Below, piece by piece: positions 8,573 through 17,651 of a stretch of DNA of 64,000 nt (position 1 is the stretch's first letter; each line of letters opens with the position of its first letter). A model generated the notes under the pieces. It did no database searches. It was not told the origin of the DNA and saw only the letters and a program-made list of their open reading frames with translations. Source of the stretch: DAOUKH01 sp964291475 (GTDB lineage Bacteria > Chloroflexota > Dehalococcoidia > SHYB01); NCBI GenBank assembly GCA_964291475.2, contig OZ220076.1, positions 186,001-250,000 on the forward strand, read 5' to 3'. The position numbers and the translations under genes were made by a program.

Positions 8573-9406
8573 GTGCCCGACGTCATCTACGAGAAGCACC
8601 CCGGCGACCACTACGCCGTCTTCACCCTCAACCGCCCCGACCGCCTCAACGCCATCGGCGCCGCCGTGAAGCAGGAGTTCGAAGCGGGCCGCGCCGACTT
8701 CGAGGCCGATTCCGAGATGCGCTGCGGCATCGTCACCGGCGCGGGGCGCGCCTTCTCCGCCGGCGCCGACCTGAAGGAGATGGCGGAGAACAACGAGCGC
8801 CGCCGGAAGGTCCAGGAAAACTTCGAGGCCGGCGCCATCTCCCAGGCCGAACGCGACCAGGCGCTGGGGGTGACCTTTCCCACCGACCTGAGCTTCTTCA
8901 GCTTCTCGCGAAGCTCGAAGCCGTTCGTGGCCGCCGTCAACGGGCTCGCGATCGGCGGCGGCATGGAGGTCAGCCTCGACTGCGACATCCGCATCGCGTC
9001 GACCGAGGCGTACTTCGGCCTGTACGAGGTGCGGCGCGGGATCATCGCCGGCTACGCGGTGCAGCACCTGCCCCGCTTGATTCCCTTCGGCGACGCGATG
9101 TACATGCTCCTCACCGGCGACCGGATCTCCGTCGAGGACGCGCTTCGCAGCCGCTTGGTGCACGAGGTGGTGGAGCCGGAGCGCCTCCTGCCCCGCGCTA
9201 TCGAAGTCGCCCGGATGATCGCCGCGAACGCTCCTCTCTCCATCCAGGGCACCAAGGCGATGGGCTCCACCTGGCGCTTGATGGCGATGGAGGAGACGAA
9301 GCGGGTCGCCGACTGGACCATGCGCGTCCTCGGCGAGAGCGACGACGCCAGGGAGGGGCCGCTGGCCTTCGCCGAGAAGCGCGAGCCCCGGTGGACGGGG
9401 CGCTAG
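8573..9406 (+). CDS. Enoyl-CoA hydratase/isomerase (crotonase) family protein
   Basis: A 277-residue crotonase. The oxyanion-hole segments are AFSAGADLKEM (about 60-70) and NGLAIGGGMEVSLDCDIRIAS (about 123-143). Both catalytic glutamates of the hydratase type appear present, one in GGGMEV and one in GLYEVRRGIIAG, so hydration of a trans-2-enoyl-CoA is plausible. It starts with GTG after a CGGAGGCC ribosome site. It is followed 19 bp later by a close paralogue, and both share an extra acidic/charged segment after KEMAE. This looks like a local tandem duplication that has since diverged. Confidence 0.92.
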   Translation: MPDVIYEKHPGDHYAVFTLNRPDRLNAIGAAVKQEFEAGRADFEADSEMRCGIVTGAGRAFSAGADLKEMAENNERRRKVQENFEAGAISQAERDQALGVTFPTDLSFFSFSRSSKPFVAAVNGLAIGGGMEVSLDCDIRIASTEAYFGLYEVRRGIIAGYAVQHLPRLIPFGDAMYMLLTGDRISVEDALRSRLVHEVVEPERLLPRAIEVARMIAANAPLSIQGTKAMGSTWRLMAMEETKRVADWTMRVLGESDDAREGPLAFAEKREPRWTGR

Positions 9407-9425
9407 CCGCAGCGAAAGGACCGTC

Positions 9426-10259
9426 ATGCCCGACCTCGTCTACGAGAAGTTCTCCAGGCAGCACTACGCCACCTTCACCATGGACCGGCCCGAACGGCTC
9501 AACGCCGCCGGACGCCGGCTCAAGCTGGAGTGGGAGGAGGCGCTGCAGGACTTCGAGGCCGATAGCGAGATGCGCTGCGCCATCGTCACCGGCGCGGGGC
9601 GCGCCTTCTGCGCCGGCGCCGACCTGAAGGAGATGGCCGAAGACAACGCCGCCCGGCAGGCCGTCGAGGCCGAATACGCCGCGGGTGAGATCACGCTGGA
9701 ACACCGGGACGAGCGTTTGCGGGAGCTTGCCCCGCCTCAGGTGGACAACTTCCGCATCTCCTTCCACCCCAAGCCGTTCATCGCCGCGGTGAACGGACTC
9801 TGCATCGGCGGCGGCATGGAGCGAGCCATGGCCTGCGACATCCGCATCGCCTCGACGGAGGCTTACTTCGCCTTGTTCGAGGCGAAGCGGGGCATCCTCG
9901 CCGGCTACGGGATCATGCACCTAGCGCGACTGATGCCCTACGGCGACGCCATGTACTTGCTCCTAACCACCGACCGCATGAGCGCGGAGCAGGCCCGGGC
10001 ATCGGGCTTCGTCCGAGAGGTCGTCGAGCCCGAGCGCCTCATGCCCCGCGCCGTCGAGATCGCCGAGATGATCGCCGCCAACGCCCCGCTCTCCATTCAG
10101 GGAACCAAGGCAATCGCCGCCACCTGGCGGCACATGGGCATGGAAGAGGTGCGCCGCGCCAACGACTGGGTCGCCCGCTACGTCCTCGATTCCGACGACT
10201 CGAAGGAAGGGCCCCGCGCCTTCTCCGAGAAGCGCGAGCCGAACTGGACGGGCCGCTAG
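9426..10259 (+). CDS. Enoyl-CoA hydratase/isomerase (crotonase) family protein, tandem paralogue
   Basis: Also 277 residues and aligned end to end with the previous gene (same MPDxxYEK opening, same WTGR ending). CoA/oxyanion segments are AFCAGADLKEMAED and NGLCIGGGMERAMACDIRIAS, with glutamates in GGGMER and ALFEAKRGILAG. The AGGACCGTC stretch before ATG is a weak ribosome site, and the spacing to its neighbour indicates one operon. Divergence is concentrated after residue 70, suggesting different acyl-CoA preferences. It converges with the isochorismatase-like gene, whose stop overlaps by 4 bp. Confidence 0.92.
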   Translation: MPDLVYEKFSRQHYATFTMDRPERLNAAGRRLKLEWEEALQDFEADSEMRCAIVTGAGRAFCAGADLKEMAEDNAARQAVEAEYAAGEITLEHRDERLRELAPPQVDNFRISFHPKPFIAAVNGLCIGGGMERAMACDIRIASTEAYFALFEAKRGILAGYGIMHLARLMPYGDAMYLLLTTDRMSAEQARASGFVREVVEPERLMPRAVEIAEMIAANAPLSIQGTKAIAATWRHMGMEEVRRANDWVARYVLDSDDSKEGPRAFSEKREPNWTGR

Positions 10260-10945
10260 CGAGCGGCCGCGACCGCGCTCCGCTCCCAGACCCCCGCGAT
10301 CTCCGAGGAGTCGACCACGTAGCCGTAGGCCTGGTCCATCTTGCGGAGTGAGAACTCGTGCCGCTGCTGGTCGAAGTCTCCACAGCAGTCGGCGACGGTG
10401 ACCACGTAGAAGTCGGCGCAGAAGCCGTCGCGGGTCGTCGACTCGACGCAGCCGTTGGTGGCGTCGCCGGTCATCAGGAGCGTCTTGATGCCGTTGCTGT
10501 GGAGGATCTGCTCAAGCCGGGTGCCCCAGAAGGCGCTGTAGCGGTGCTTGACGACGACGACCTCGCGGTCGCGGCCGTCGGGCCGGATGTTGCCGTAGAA
10601 GTCGGCGCCCCACGTCCCCTCGAGGCACGACCCGCCGTCGCGGGGCGCGCCGCCGTTCCGCCGCCGCTGGTGTGCGATCCAGGACGGGGACTGGTACTTC
10701 GCATCGCCGATCATCTGGACGAAGACGGTCATGACGTCGAACCGCCGGGCCGTCTCGAGGAAGCGTTCGATGTTCTCCAGCATCGCCGGTATCAGCGTCA
10801 TGTCGCGCCAGAACTCGGGCGCCGCCTTGGCGATGTGCCCCTCGGGGTGCACGAAGTCGTTTTGCACGTCCACAATCACGAGCGCCGTGTGGCGCGGATC
10901 GACTTGCTCTTCGAGCGTGACCAGAATCTCGGTATCGTCGAACAT
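10256..10945 (-). CDS. Isochorismatase-family cysteine hydrolase
   Basis: A 229-residue cysteine hydrolase of the isochorismatase/nicotinamidase superfamily. The triad is visible: Asp26 in IVDVQNDF, Lys133 in VVKHRYSAF and Cys166 in DATNGCVESTTRD, with the cis-peptide region GDATNGC. The start at 10945 follows a strong GGGAGGG ribosome site. A longer frame to 11131 would run through the promoter region of the next gene. Substrates in the family include isochorismate, nicotinamide, ureidoacrylate and N-carbamoyl compounds; the inserted NGGAPRDGGSCLEG loop does not identify one. Confidence 0.9.
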   Translation of the reverse strand: MFDDTEILVTLEEQVDPRHTALVIVDVQNDFVHPEGHIAKAAPEFWRDMTLIPAMLENIERFLETARRFDVMTVFVQMIGDAKYQSPSWIAHQRRRNGGAPRDGGSCLEGTWGADFYGNIRPDGRDREVVVVKHRYSAFWGTRLEQILHSNGIKTLLMTGDATNGCVESTTRDGFCADFYVVTVADCCGDFDQQRHEFSLRKMDQAYGYVVDSSEIAGVWERSAVAAAR

Positions 10946-11028
10946 GACGGCCCTCCCGGCGCCGCAAGCGGCGTCTTGCAGCGCCATTATAGGCGCGCCG
11001 CGCTCCCATCCGGCGGGGCGGCGCGATG

Positions 11029-11057
11029 TTGACATCACCCCCACGCCGCCATAGAGT
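11029..11057 (+). promoter_or_regulatory. Probable sigma-70 promoter for the GYD gene
   Basis: TTGACA at 11029-11034 and TAGAGT at 11052-11057 are separated by 17 bp and lie about 60 bp before the GYD gene start at 11118. The -35 box is perfect; the -10 box matches at TA...T. Confidence 0.45.
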
Positions 11058-11117
11058 CGGAGGCGATACGAGAACCCCGACCCGCCAGAAGCCAGCGCCA
11101 CTGGTCCGGAGGCACCC

Positions 11118-11426
11118 ATGCCTGTCTTCATCCTGATGAGCGAATTGACCCCGGAAGGTCAGCAGACCCTCCACCGCCACCCTGAGCGCCTCTTCGAGGT
11201 GAACCGCGAAGTCGAGTCGTTCGGCTGCCGGATCATGGCCCAATACGCCGTCCTCGGCGGCTTCGACTTCGTCACCATCATCGAAGCGCCCGACACGAAG
11301 ACCGTAGCGCAGCTCTCGCTCGACTTGGGCTCCCGCGGCACGATCTCCATCTCAACCATGCCCGCCATCCCCATCGAGGAGCTCCTGCTCCAGCTCAAGG
11401 AGACGAAGAAAGTCGGCGACGGGTAG
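11118..11426 (+). CDS. GYD domain-containing protein
   Basis: A 102-residue protein matching the GYD family: MPVFILMSELTPEGQQTL at the start, then the characteristic YAVLGGFDFVTIIEAPD (the GYD-like turn is GFD here) and a hydrophobic SISTMPAIPIEELL tail. The function of the family is not established; the fold is ferredoxin-like and often dimeric. GGAGGC precedes the ATG. The next gene (cyclic-nucleotide-binding domain) begins 6 bp later, so the two are very likely translated from one mRNA. Confidence 0.85.
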   Translation: MPVFILMSELTPEGQQTLHRHPERLFEVNREVESFGCRIMAQYAVLGGFDFVTIIEAPDTKTVAQLSLDLGSRGTISISTMPAIPIEELLLQLKETKKVGDG

Positions 11427-11432
11427 GCCCCG

Positions 11433-11927
11433 GTGGCGGCGAACGCCCCGCCGGTCGAAATCGCGGCTGCGCTCGGCAAAGCCGCGCTCTTCGCGGGCCT
11501 CAGTGAGGCCCAGCTCGCCTCGATCGCGCCCCTGACCCGGGGCGTCTCCTTCGGTAGCGGCGCCGTCATCTTCCGTGAGGGCGACCCCGCCCGCTTCCTC
11601 TACGTGGTGGTGCGTGGGCGCGTCACCCTCGAAATGACTATCGAGGGCGGTAATCGCCTCGAACCCGTGGTGGTCGGCGTGATGGGGGACGGCGACGCCG
11701 TGGGCCTCTCGGCGCTGACCCATCCCTACGTGCTGCACCTGACCGCGGTGGCCAAGGGCGCCTGTCAGGCCGTCGAGATCGACGCCGAGGCCCTCCGCGA
11801 GGCCATCGACCTCGACCACACCCTCGGCCTACGCATCATGACTAACGCCGGTGTGCTCCTCTCGTCCCGCCTCACCTTGACGCGCCGGGCCCTCATCCGC
11901 GAAGGCGCCGGCCGGGGCGAGGGTTAG
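11433..11927 (+). CDS. Cyclic nucleotide-binding (Crp-type) domain protein without DNA-binding domain
   Basis: A 164-residue protein made of one cNMP-binding domain: AALFAGLSEAQLASIA, GAVIFREGDPARFLYVVVRGRVTL and MGDGDAVGLSAL. It ends in a helix and a basic tail (TRRALIREG) with no helix-turn-helix. The phosphate-binding cassette is atypical: where cAMP binders have G-E-L-(A)L...R-T/S, it has GDAVGLSALTHPYVLHLTA with no Arg, so ligand binding is doubtful. GTG start. The tight coupling to the GYD gene suggests a shared sensory role. This last point is inference. Confidence 0.8.
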   Translation: MAANAPPVEIAAALGKAALFAGLSEAQLASIAPLTRGVSFGSGAVIFREGDPARFLYVVVRGRVTLEMTIEGGNRLEPVVVGVMGDGDAVGLSALTHPYVLHLTAVAKGACQAVEIDAEALREAIDLDHTLGLRIMTNAGVLLSSRLTLTRRALIREGAGRGEG

Positions 11928-11946
11928 GAAGCACAAAGGCGCCGAC

Positions 11947-12288
11947 TCAATCTTCCTTCGACAAGGCCTCGACTTCCCTTGCGAGCGTCGGAAGATTGGT
12001 CTCAACCACGCCCCAGACCAACCGGTCATCCACTTCGGCATAGCCATGGATAAGGACGTTGCGAAAGGCAATGATCCGCCGGTGACCGCTGATGCGGTCG
12101 GCGAGTGGCCCGTCGACTCTCGCGAGTTGCGCCACGGCTTCGCCGATCACTTCGAACTCGCGCTCTACCGCAGCGCGCAGCATGGCGTCGCGCTCGTAGT
12201 CCGCAAAGGTCTTGCCGGCAGTGAATTCCTCTAGCAACTCGACGGCGCGCTGAATGTCGTGCAGATACTTCCGGGCCTCAAGCCTCAT
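11947..12288 (-). CDS. hepT: HepT-like (DUF86) toxin of an MntA/HepT module
   Basis: A 113-residue all-helical protein of the HepT/DUF86 family. The defining R-x4-H-x-Y motif is RNVLIHGY in the segment IIAFRNVLIHGYAEVD, preceded by EREFEVIGEAVAQL. In characterised systems HepT is a HEPN-type RNase-like toxin silenced by adenylylation or by its nucleotidyltransferase partner. It overlaps the upstream nucleotidyltransferase gene by 11 bp, as usual for translationally coupled pairs. Confidence 0.88.
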   Translation of the reverse strand: MRLEARKYLHDIQRAVELLEEFTAGKTFADYERDAMLRAAVEREFEVIGEAVAQLARVDGPLADRISGHRRIIAFRNVLIHGYAEVDDRLVWGVVETNLPTLAREVEALSKED

Positions 12289-12589
12289 AAACCAACGTCC
12301 TCGTCTCTTCGAGGGACTGCCGGAAGTAGGGGTTCTTGATGGCCGCGCCCACCACCAAATCTACGGGCTGCCCAAAGAGTTGTTCCAAGGCTTCTAGCAA
12401 ACCGAAGTATGCGTCCGCGTACGCCGCGGTCGGCAATTCCTCGAACTCGACCACAAAGTCGAGGTCGCTTTCCTGTGGTCGATAGCGGTCCGTTTCGGCG
12501 GATCCGAACAAATCGAGACGCAGCACGCTGTAGTGTCGGCAAAGCTGCCTCAGTTCAGCCGCCCGCTCGGCAACCGCGGCGTTCATCAC
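12278..12589 (-). CDS. mntA: MntA-like minimal nucleotidyltransferase (antitoxin)
   Basis: A 103-residue minimal nucleotidyltransferase. The active-site signature is FGSAETDRYRPQESDLDFVVEF: GS followed by 11 residues and DLD, one residue longer than the common GS-x10-DxD spacing. Two of the metal-binding aspartates (DLD) are present; a third acidic residue in VDLVV is likely. Such proteins neutralise HepT by adding AMP to its Tyr. First gene of the pair, transcribed toward 11947. Confidence 0.87.
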   Translation of the reverse strand: MMNAAVAERAAELRQLCRHYSVLRLDLFGSAETDRYRPQESDLDFVVEFEELPTAAYADAYFGLLEALEQLFGQPVDLVVGAAIKNPYFRQSLEETRTLVYEA

Positions 12590-12741
12590 ACGCTCTCCTT
12601 CGAACCACTTATTCTCTACCTACGATACCGTAGCCTCCCTGAGCGGGACATGGCAAGACGACAGTCCTCCCGCATAGCGCACCGCCGCGTTTCACGCGAT
12701 ACTAGGCGCGCGGCTCCGGCCGCCTACGGAGGAGGGATCCC

Positions 12742-15083
12742 ATGACGACAACCGCGGACCGCCCGGACGCCGCACCTACCTACAGCACCCGCGACTACAC
12801 GTCGAAGTACAAGGTGGTGGGGACACGGCCCATCCGCCACGACGGCCTCGACAAGGTCACGGGGCGGGCCAAGTACGGGGCCGACACCATGCTCCCCGGC
12901 CTGCTTCACGCGAAGGTGTTGCGCAGCCCCCACGCCCACGCGCGCATCCTCTCCATCGACACGAGCAAGGCGCTCGCCATGCCCGGCGTCCGCGCCGTCA
13001 TGACCGCCGACGATCTGCCCATCGTCAACAAACGCGACCTGGGGTTCACCAGGCTGCTCGGCGACCCCCGCATGAGCGCCGAAAGCGTCATCGCCAGCAA
13101 GAAGGCGATCTACCGCGGGCACGCCGTCGCCGCGGTCGCCGCCGCCAGCGCCCACGAGGCTGAGGAGGCGCTCGACAAGATCGAGGTCGAGTACGAAGTC
13201 CTGCCCGCCGTCTTCGACGTGCGATCCGCGATGGCCGACGACGCGCCCATCGTCCACGAAACGATGACGACGCGCTCGCTGCAGGCACGCTTCACGCCCG
13301 GCACCGACACGGGCGTGAACAGCAACGTCGCCAGCCACCTGCGCTTCGAACGCGGCGACCTCGATGCCGGCTTCTCCGAAGCGGCGCACGTTTTCGAGCG
13401 CGAGTACGACACGAGTGCGGTGCACCCCGGCTACATCGAGCCCCACGCCTCGACGGCGTACTGGGCGCCCGACGGCAAGCTCACCGTCTGGACCAGCACC
13501 CAGGGCCACTTCATGATCCGCCCCACGCTGGCGGAGGTCTTCGATCTCCCGGCCAACCACGTGAAGGTGATACCTACGGAGATCGGCGGCGGCTTCGGCG
13601 CCAAGCTCAACCTGCACCTGGAGCCCATCTGCGCCGTCCTCTCAAGGAAGACGGGTCATCCCGTGAAGTCGGCGATGACGCGCAAGGATGTCTTCGCCGG
13701 CGCCGGGCCGACCTCGGGCACCTACATGAAGGCGAAGGTCGGCGTAGACGCCGCGGGGCGCATCACCGCGGCGCAACTGTATCTGGCCTTCGAGGCCGGC
13801 GCGCTGCCGGGTTCGCCGGTGGGCGGGGCCGCTTCCACGGCCCTCGCGCCGTACAAGATCGACAACATGCTGGTCGACGCCTACGACGTCATCGTCAACC
13901 GCCCTAAAGTAGAGGCGTACCGGGCGCCGGGATCGGCCATGGGTGCCTTCGCCGTCGAGACCCTGATGGATGAGATCGCCGAGGCCCTGGGGCAGGACCC
14001 GCTCGACTTCCGCCTGAAGAACGCCGCCAAAGAGGGCGACCGGGCCCCCACCGGCATCACCCTGCCCCGTGTGGGCTGCATCGAGGTCGAGGAGGCGATG
14101 AAACGCCACCCGCACTACTCGGCGCCGCTCGGCGGGCCCAACCGGGGGCGCGGCGTCGCGGTCGGGTTCTGGGGCAACGGCGGCGGCGACTCGTCGGCCA
14201 CCCTCAGCGTCAACGACAACGGCACGGTGAGCATCATCACCGGCTCGGTCGACATTGGCGGGACGCGCCCCGCAGTGGCGATGCAGGCGGCCGAGGTGCT
14301 CGGCATCGCCGCCGAGGACATGGCACCCACCGTCGGCGACACCGACAGCGTCGGCTTCACCAGTTGGACCGGCGGCAGCCGCACCGCCTTCGCCACCGGC
14401 ATCGCCGCGATCACGGCGGCGGAGAAGGTGCGGGACGAGATGGTGCGCCGCGCCGCGCTCCTCTGGGAGCTCCAGCCGGAGGACGTGCGCTTCGAGGACG
14501 GCTTCTTCATCAACGGCAAGAGATCCTCAGCGAGCGGCTCAGCTTCAAGGAGATGGCCGCTCAGTTGCCCAAGACAGGCGGCCGCGTGAGCGCCTCGGCC
14601 TCCACCAACGCGACCAAGATCGGCCCCGCTTACGCCGGCCATATCGTGGACGTGGAGGTCGACCCGGAGACGGGCAGGGTCCAGGTCGTTCGCTACACGG
14701 CGGTGCAGGACGTCGGCCAGGCCGCGCACCCGAGCTACGTCGAAGGGCAGATGCAGGGCGGCGCGGCCCAGGGCATCGGCTGGGCGCTGACCGAGGAGTA
14801 CGTCCTCGACGACGAGGGGGAGATGCTCAACGCAAGCTTCCTCGACTATCGCATGCCGACCTCCTATGACCTCCCCATGATCGACACGGTGTTCGTCGAG
14901 GTGCCCAATGCGGGACATCCCTTCGGTCTGCGGGGCGTCGGCGAGGTGCCCGTCGTGCCGCCGGCGGCGGCCATCGCCAACGCCGTCTACCACGCGACGG
15001 GCGTGCGCATGACGAGCCTGCCGATGTCTCCCACCAACGTCCTCGAAGCGCTCCGCACCGCGCCGAATAGGGGTGACCGGTCG
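12742..15083 (+). CDS. Xanthine dehydrogenase family molybdopterin-binding subunit (frameshifted)
   Basis: Large molybdenum subunit of the xanthine oxidase/CO-dehydrogenase superfamily, about 775 residues once a single-base deletion near 14518-14523 is repaired (NGK then EILSERLSF). The a/b hammerhead domain starts at DGLDKVTGRAKYGAD. Mo-binding segments include IGGGFGAKLNLHLEP, EAYRAPGSAMGAFAVE, TGSVDIGGTRP and the C-terminal GLRGVGEVPVVPPAAAIANA. The MoCo-proximal Glu of xanthine dehydrogenase is in GVGEVP. Strong GGAGGAGGG ribosome site. No FAD or 2Fe-2S subunit is adjacent. The reading frame has no stop before the next gene's ATG at 15084, so the true end is uncertain (see findings). Confidence 0.85.
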
Positions 15084-15564
15084 ATGACGCCGGAGACACC
15101 GTACATGACGCCCGAAGCCCGCGAGGGGATCGGGGCCGAGCGGGTCTACGTTAGCGACGTCGTGTCGCGGCGCCACATCCTGGAGTACATCGTAGGCGTT
15201 GGCGACGACGAGGCCTACGCCGCCGCTCAGGTGGCGGGCGACGAGGATCTGGTCGCTCCAGCCGATGTTCCACGCCGCAGCGACGCGGCCGGTGGTCCCC
15301 GAGTCGTCGCTGGCCGAGGACGGCCAGTACGTCGGCTTCGCGGTGCCGGGGATCGTGGGGCGGACGCTGGCGGGGTCGCAGGAGACGGAGCTCTTAGGCC
15401 CGGTGCAGGTCGGCGACGTGATCACGGAGCGGGAGCGTGTCGCGGACATCGAGGAGAAGCACGGTCGCAGCGGCAAGCTGATCCTGGTGACGCTGGCGTC
15501 GGAGTACACCAACCAGCGCGGCGAGCTCATCGCCCGCGGCACGTCGGTGCTCGTCTTCCGCTAG
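15084..15564 (+). CDS. MaoC/FAS1-like dehydratase domain protein (frameshifted)
   Basis: About 159 residues after removing one extra base near 15258-15263. N-terminal part: ERVYVSDVVSRRHILEYIVGVGDDEAYAA, then in the other frame PMFHAAATRP, GRTLAGSQETELLGPVQVGDVITERERVADIEEKHG and SGKLILVTLASEYTNQRGELIARGTSVLVFR. This matches the hot-dog-fold N-terminal MaoC dehydratase family (FAS1-like). GGGGTGA lies 8 bp before the ATG. It is in frame with, and directly behind, the molybdenum subunit. Probable hydratase/dehydratase of an acyl-CoA; partner unknown. Confidence 0.75.
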
Positions 15565-15574
15565 GGCTAGACGC

Positions 15575-16663
15575 TTAGTCGAACGTCAGCACCGTGCGGG
15601 TGACCGCACCGGTCTTCATGTCGTCGAAGGCGGCGTTGACGTCGTCGAGTGTTCGCTTCTTGGTCACCAGCTCGTCGAGCTTCAGGCGGCCCTGACGGTA
15701 GAGGTCGAGGTAGGCCGGCATGTCGAGGCGGAAGCGGTTCGACCCCATGCGACTGCCGACGAGGCGCTTCTCGGTGATGAAGGCCGCCGCGGGCAGGTCG
15801 AGGCGGGCCGTCATGGGGAAGAAGCCGATGAGGACGGCCGTCCCGCCGACGGGCCGGACGCAGGCGAAGGCCTGCTCGGCGGTGGTTGCGTTGCCGATGG
15901 CCTCGAAGGCGTAGTCGACGCCCTCGCCGCCGGTGATCTCCTTGATCGCCTCGACGGGGTCGGTCTGCGAGGCATCGACGGCGTGGGTTGCCCCGAACTC
16001 TTTGGCCGTCGCCATCTTGTACTCGTTGATGTCGACGGAGATGATCGTCCGGGCGCCCGCGATGTAGGCGCCCTGCGCCGCGGCGAGCCCGACGCCGCCC
16101 GCGCCGAAGACGGCGACGGTGGAGCCGGCCTCGACCTTCACCGTTCGGAGCGCCGCGCCGAGCCCCGTCAGGATGCCGCAGCCAATCAGCGCCGCGCTCT
16201 CCAGCGACAGGTCGTCGTCGACCTTCAGGAGGCCGCGCTCGGCGATGACCATGCGCTCGGCGAAGCTGGCCACGTTGGTGAACTGCGCGATAGGTTGGCC
16301 GTCCTTGCTCAGGCGCGGGGGCTCGTCCGGCGCCCGCTGCTGACGGTTGTCGCAGAGATAGGGGTAGCCGCGCAGGCACGTTTCGCACTCGCCGCACCAG
16401 ATCGAGGGGCAGATGATCACGTGGTCGCCCGGCTTTACGTAGGTGACGTCGGGGCCGACCTCCTCGACGACGCCGGCGGCCTCGTGCCCCAGCACCATCG
16501 GCCCGCGCATCCCGGGGATGAAGCCGTCGATGATGTGCGCATCGCTGCCGCAGACGCCGCTGGCGACGGTGCGGACGATGGTCTCCTTCCCGATGGGGTC
16601 GGCGATCTCGATGTCCTCGATGCTGAGCGGGGCGTGGGCCTCGTGGAAGAGGGCTGCTTTCAT
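15575..16663 (-). CDS. Zinc-binding alcohol dehydrogenase
   Basis: A 362-residue medium-chain dehydrogenase. Catalytic zinc ligands Cys38 and His60 with adjacent Glu61 (GHEAAG), and a structural zinc set Cys90, Cys93, Cys96, Cys104 in CGECETCLRGYPYLC, are complete. The Rossmann motif is AVFGAGGVGLAAAQ (about 190-203), followed by an acidic VDIN, consistent with NAD use. The start at 16663 follows GGAGA and matches the family opening MKAALFHE. It lies 37 bp downstream of the SDR on the same strand; the two may oxidise an alcohol in sequence. Confidence 0.93.
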   Translation of the reverse strand: MKAALFHEAHAPLSIEDIEIADPIGKETIVRTVASGVCGSDAHIIDGFIPGMRGPMVLGHEAAGVVEEVGPDVTYVKPGDHVIICPSIWCGECETCLRGYPYLCDNRQQRAPDEPPRLSKDGQPIAQFTNVASFAERMVIAERGLLKVDDDLSLESAALIGCGILTGLGAALRTVKVEAGSTVAVFGAGGVGLAAAQGAYIAGARTIISVDINEYKMATAKEFGATHAVDASQTDPVEAIKEITGGEGVDYAFEAIGNATTAEQAFACVRPVGGTAVLIGFFPMTARLDLPAAAFITEKRLVGSRMGSNRFRLDMPAYLDLYRQGRLKLDELVTKKRTLDDVNAAFDDMKTGAVTRTVLTFD

Positions 16664-16700
16664 GTCGTGTCTCCGTTTCCTGCTCGCGCGGTGGGCGCGG

Positions 16701-17453
16701 TTAGACCATGTAGACGCCGGCATTGGCGTGCAGCGTCTGCCCCGCCAAGGCGTTGTTGGGGCACGTCGCGGCGTAGACGACGACCTCGGCGACCTCCTCG
16801 GGACGCATCGGCCGGCCAAAGGGGAAGTCGCGGCGCTGTTGGTTGAAGATCTCCTCCGGCGGGCCTTCTTCCCCGCCCATGTTGGTGCCGATCACGCCGG
16901 GGGCGACTACCGTGGCGACGATGTTGTGGGGGGCGACCTCCCACGCTAGGACCTTGGTGAAGGCGATGACGCCCGCCTTGGTGGCCGAGTAGACGGCGGT
17001 CCCCTTCAGCGGCTTCAGGGCGCCTCCCGACGAGACGTTGACGATGCGCCCGCCGCCGGCCCGCTTCATGGCGGGGATCACCGCCTGGCTCATCATGATC
17101 ACCCCTCGCAGGTTGATCGCGATCTGGCGGTCCATGCCCTCTTCCGTCAGCGACTCGATGCGCTCGTTGACCATGACGCCCGCCACGTTGGCGAGCACGT
17201 CGATGCGGCCCAGCGATTCCTCGGTCTGCCGCATCAACGCCTCGGCGCTGGCCTTTTTCGATACGTCGGTCGAGATGAACGCGGCGCGCCGGCCGGTCTC
17301 GCCTTGTATGGCTTCGACCGCCTCCGCGCCCCAGTCGTCGCGGATGTCGGCGACGACGATGTCGTAGCCCTCGCGGGCGAGGCCGAGGGCGGAAGCCCGG
17401 CCCAGCCCCCAGGGACGCGCCGCGCCCGTCACGATCGCGACTCGGTCTGCCAT
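16701..17453 (-). CDS. Short-chain dehydrogenase/reductase (SDR)
   Basis: A 250-residue classical SDR. Cofactor motif TGAARPWGLG at 9-18, an Asp after beta-2 (VADIRDD) favouring NAD, ANVAG at 88-92, and the triad Ser142, Tyr155, Lys159 in SSGGALKPLKGTAVYSATK. Strong GGAGG 7 bp before ATG. It probably forms an operon with the zinc alcohol dehydrogenase downstream. Substrate unknown. Confidence 0.92.
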   Translation of the reverse strand: MADRVAIVTGAARPWGLGRASALGLAREGYDIVVADIRDDWGAEAVEAIQGETGRRAAFISTDVSKKASAEALMRQTEESLGRIDVLANVAGVMVNERIESLTEEGMDRQIAINLRGVIMMSQAVIPAMKRAGGGRIVNVSSGGALKPLKGTAVYSATKAGVIAFTKVLAWEVAPHNIVATVVAPGVIGTNMGGEEGPPEEIFNQQRRDFPFGRPMRPEEVAEVVVYAATCPNNALAGQTLHANAGVYMV

Positions 17454-17544
17454 GTGCTGCCTCCAGCGGCGTGAAAACGCGCCACCGGATATTAGGAAGG
17501 GGCGCGGCGCGGCGTCAAGGAAACGGGTTCACGCGGTGACCTTG

Positions 17545-17650
17545 GCGCCCGCGGTTCCCCGCGCCCCGCCGGCGCGCCCTTCGGGCGCGTGCCCTCTCTC
17601 AGTCTCCCCCAGAGGGGGAGAGGCCGGAGGGGCGCCCCTACGGGAGGGAG
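17545..17650. repeat. Intergenic palindrome repeat (GGCGCGCCCTTCGGGCGCG and CTCCCCC modules)
   Basis: Contains CGGCGCGCCCTTCGGGCGCG, then CCCTCTCTCAGTCTCCCCC-AGA-GGGGGAGAGGCCGGAGGGG, i.e. the CTCCCCC/GGGGGAG hairpin shared with 25063, 30101, 30775 and 46478, then GCGCCCCTACGGGAGGG. It lies between two convergently ending or adjacent units and could terminate transcription. Confidence 0.75.
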
Positions 17651-17651
17651 C

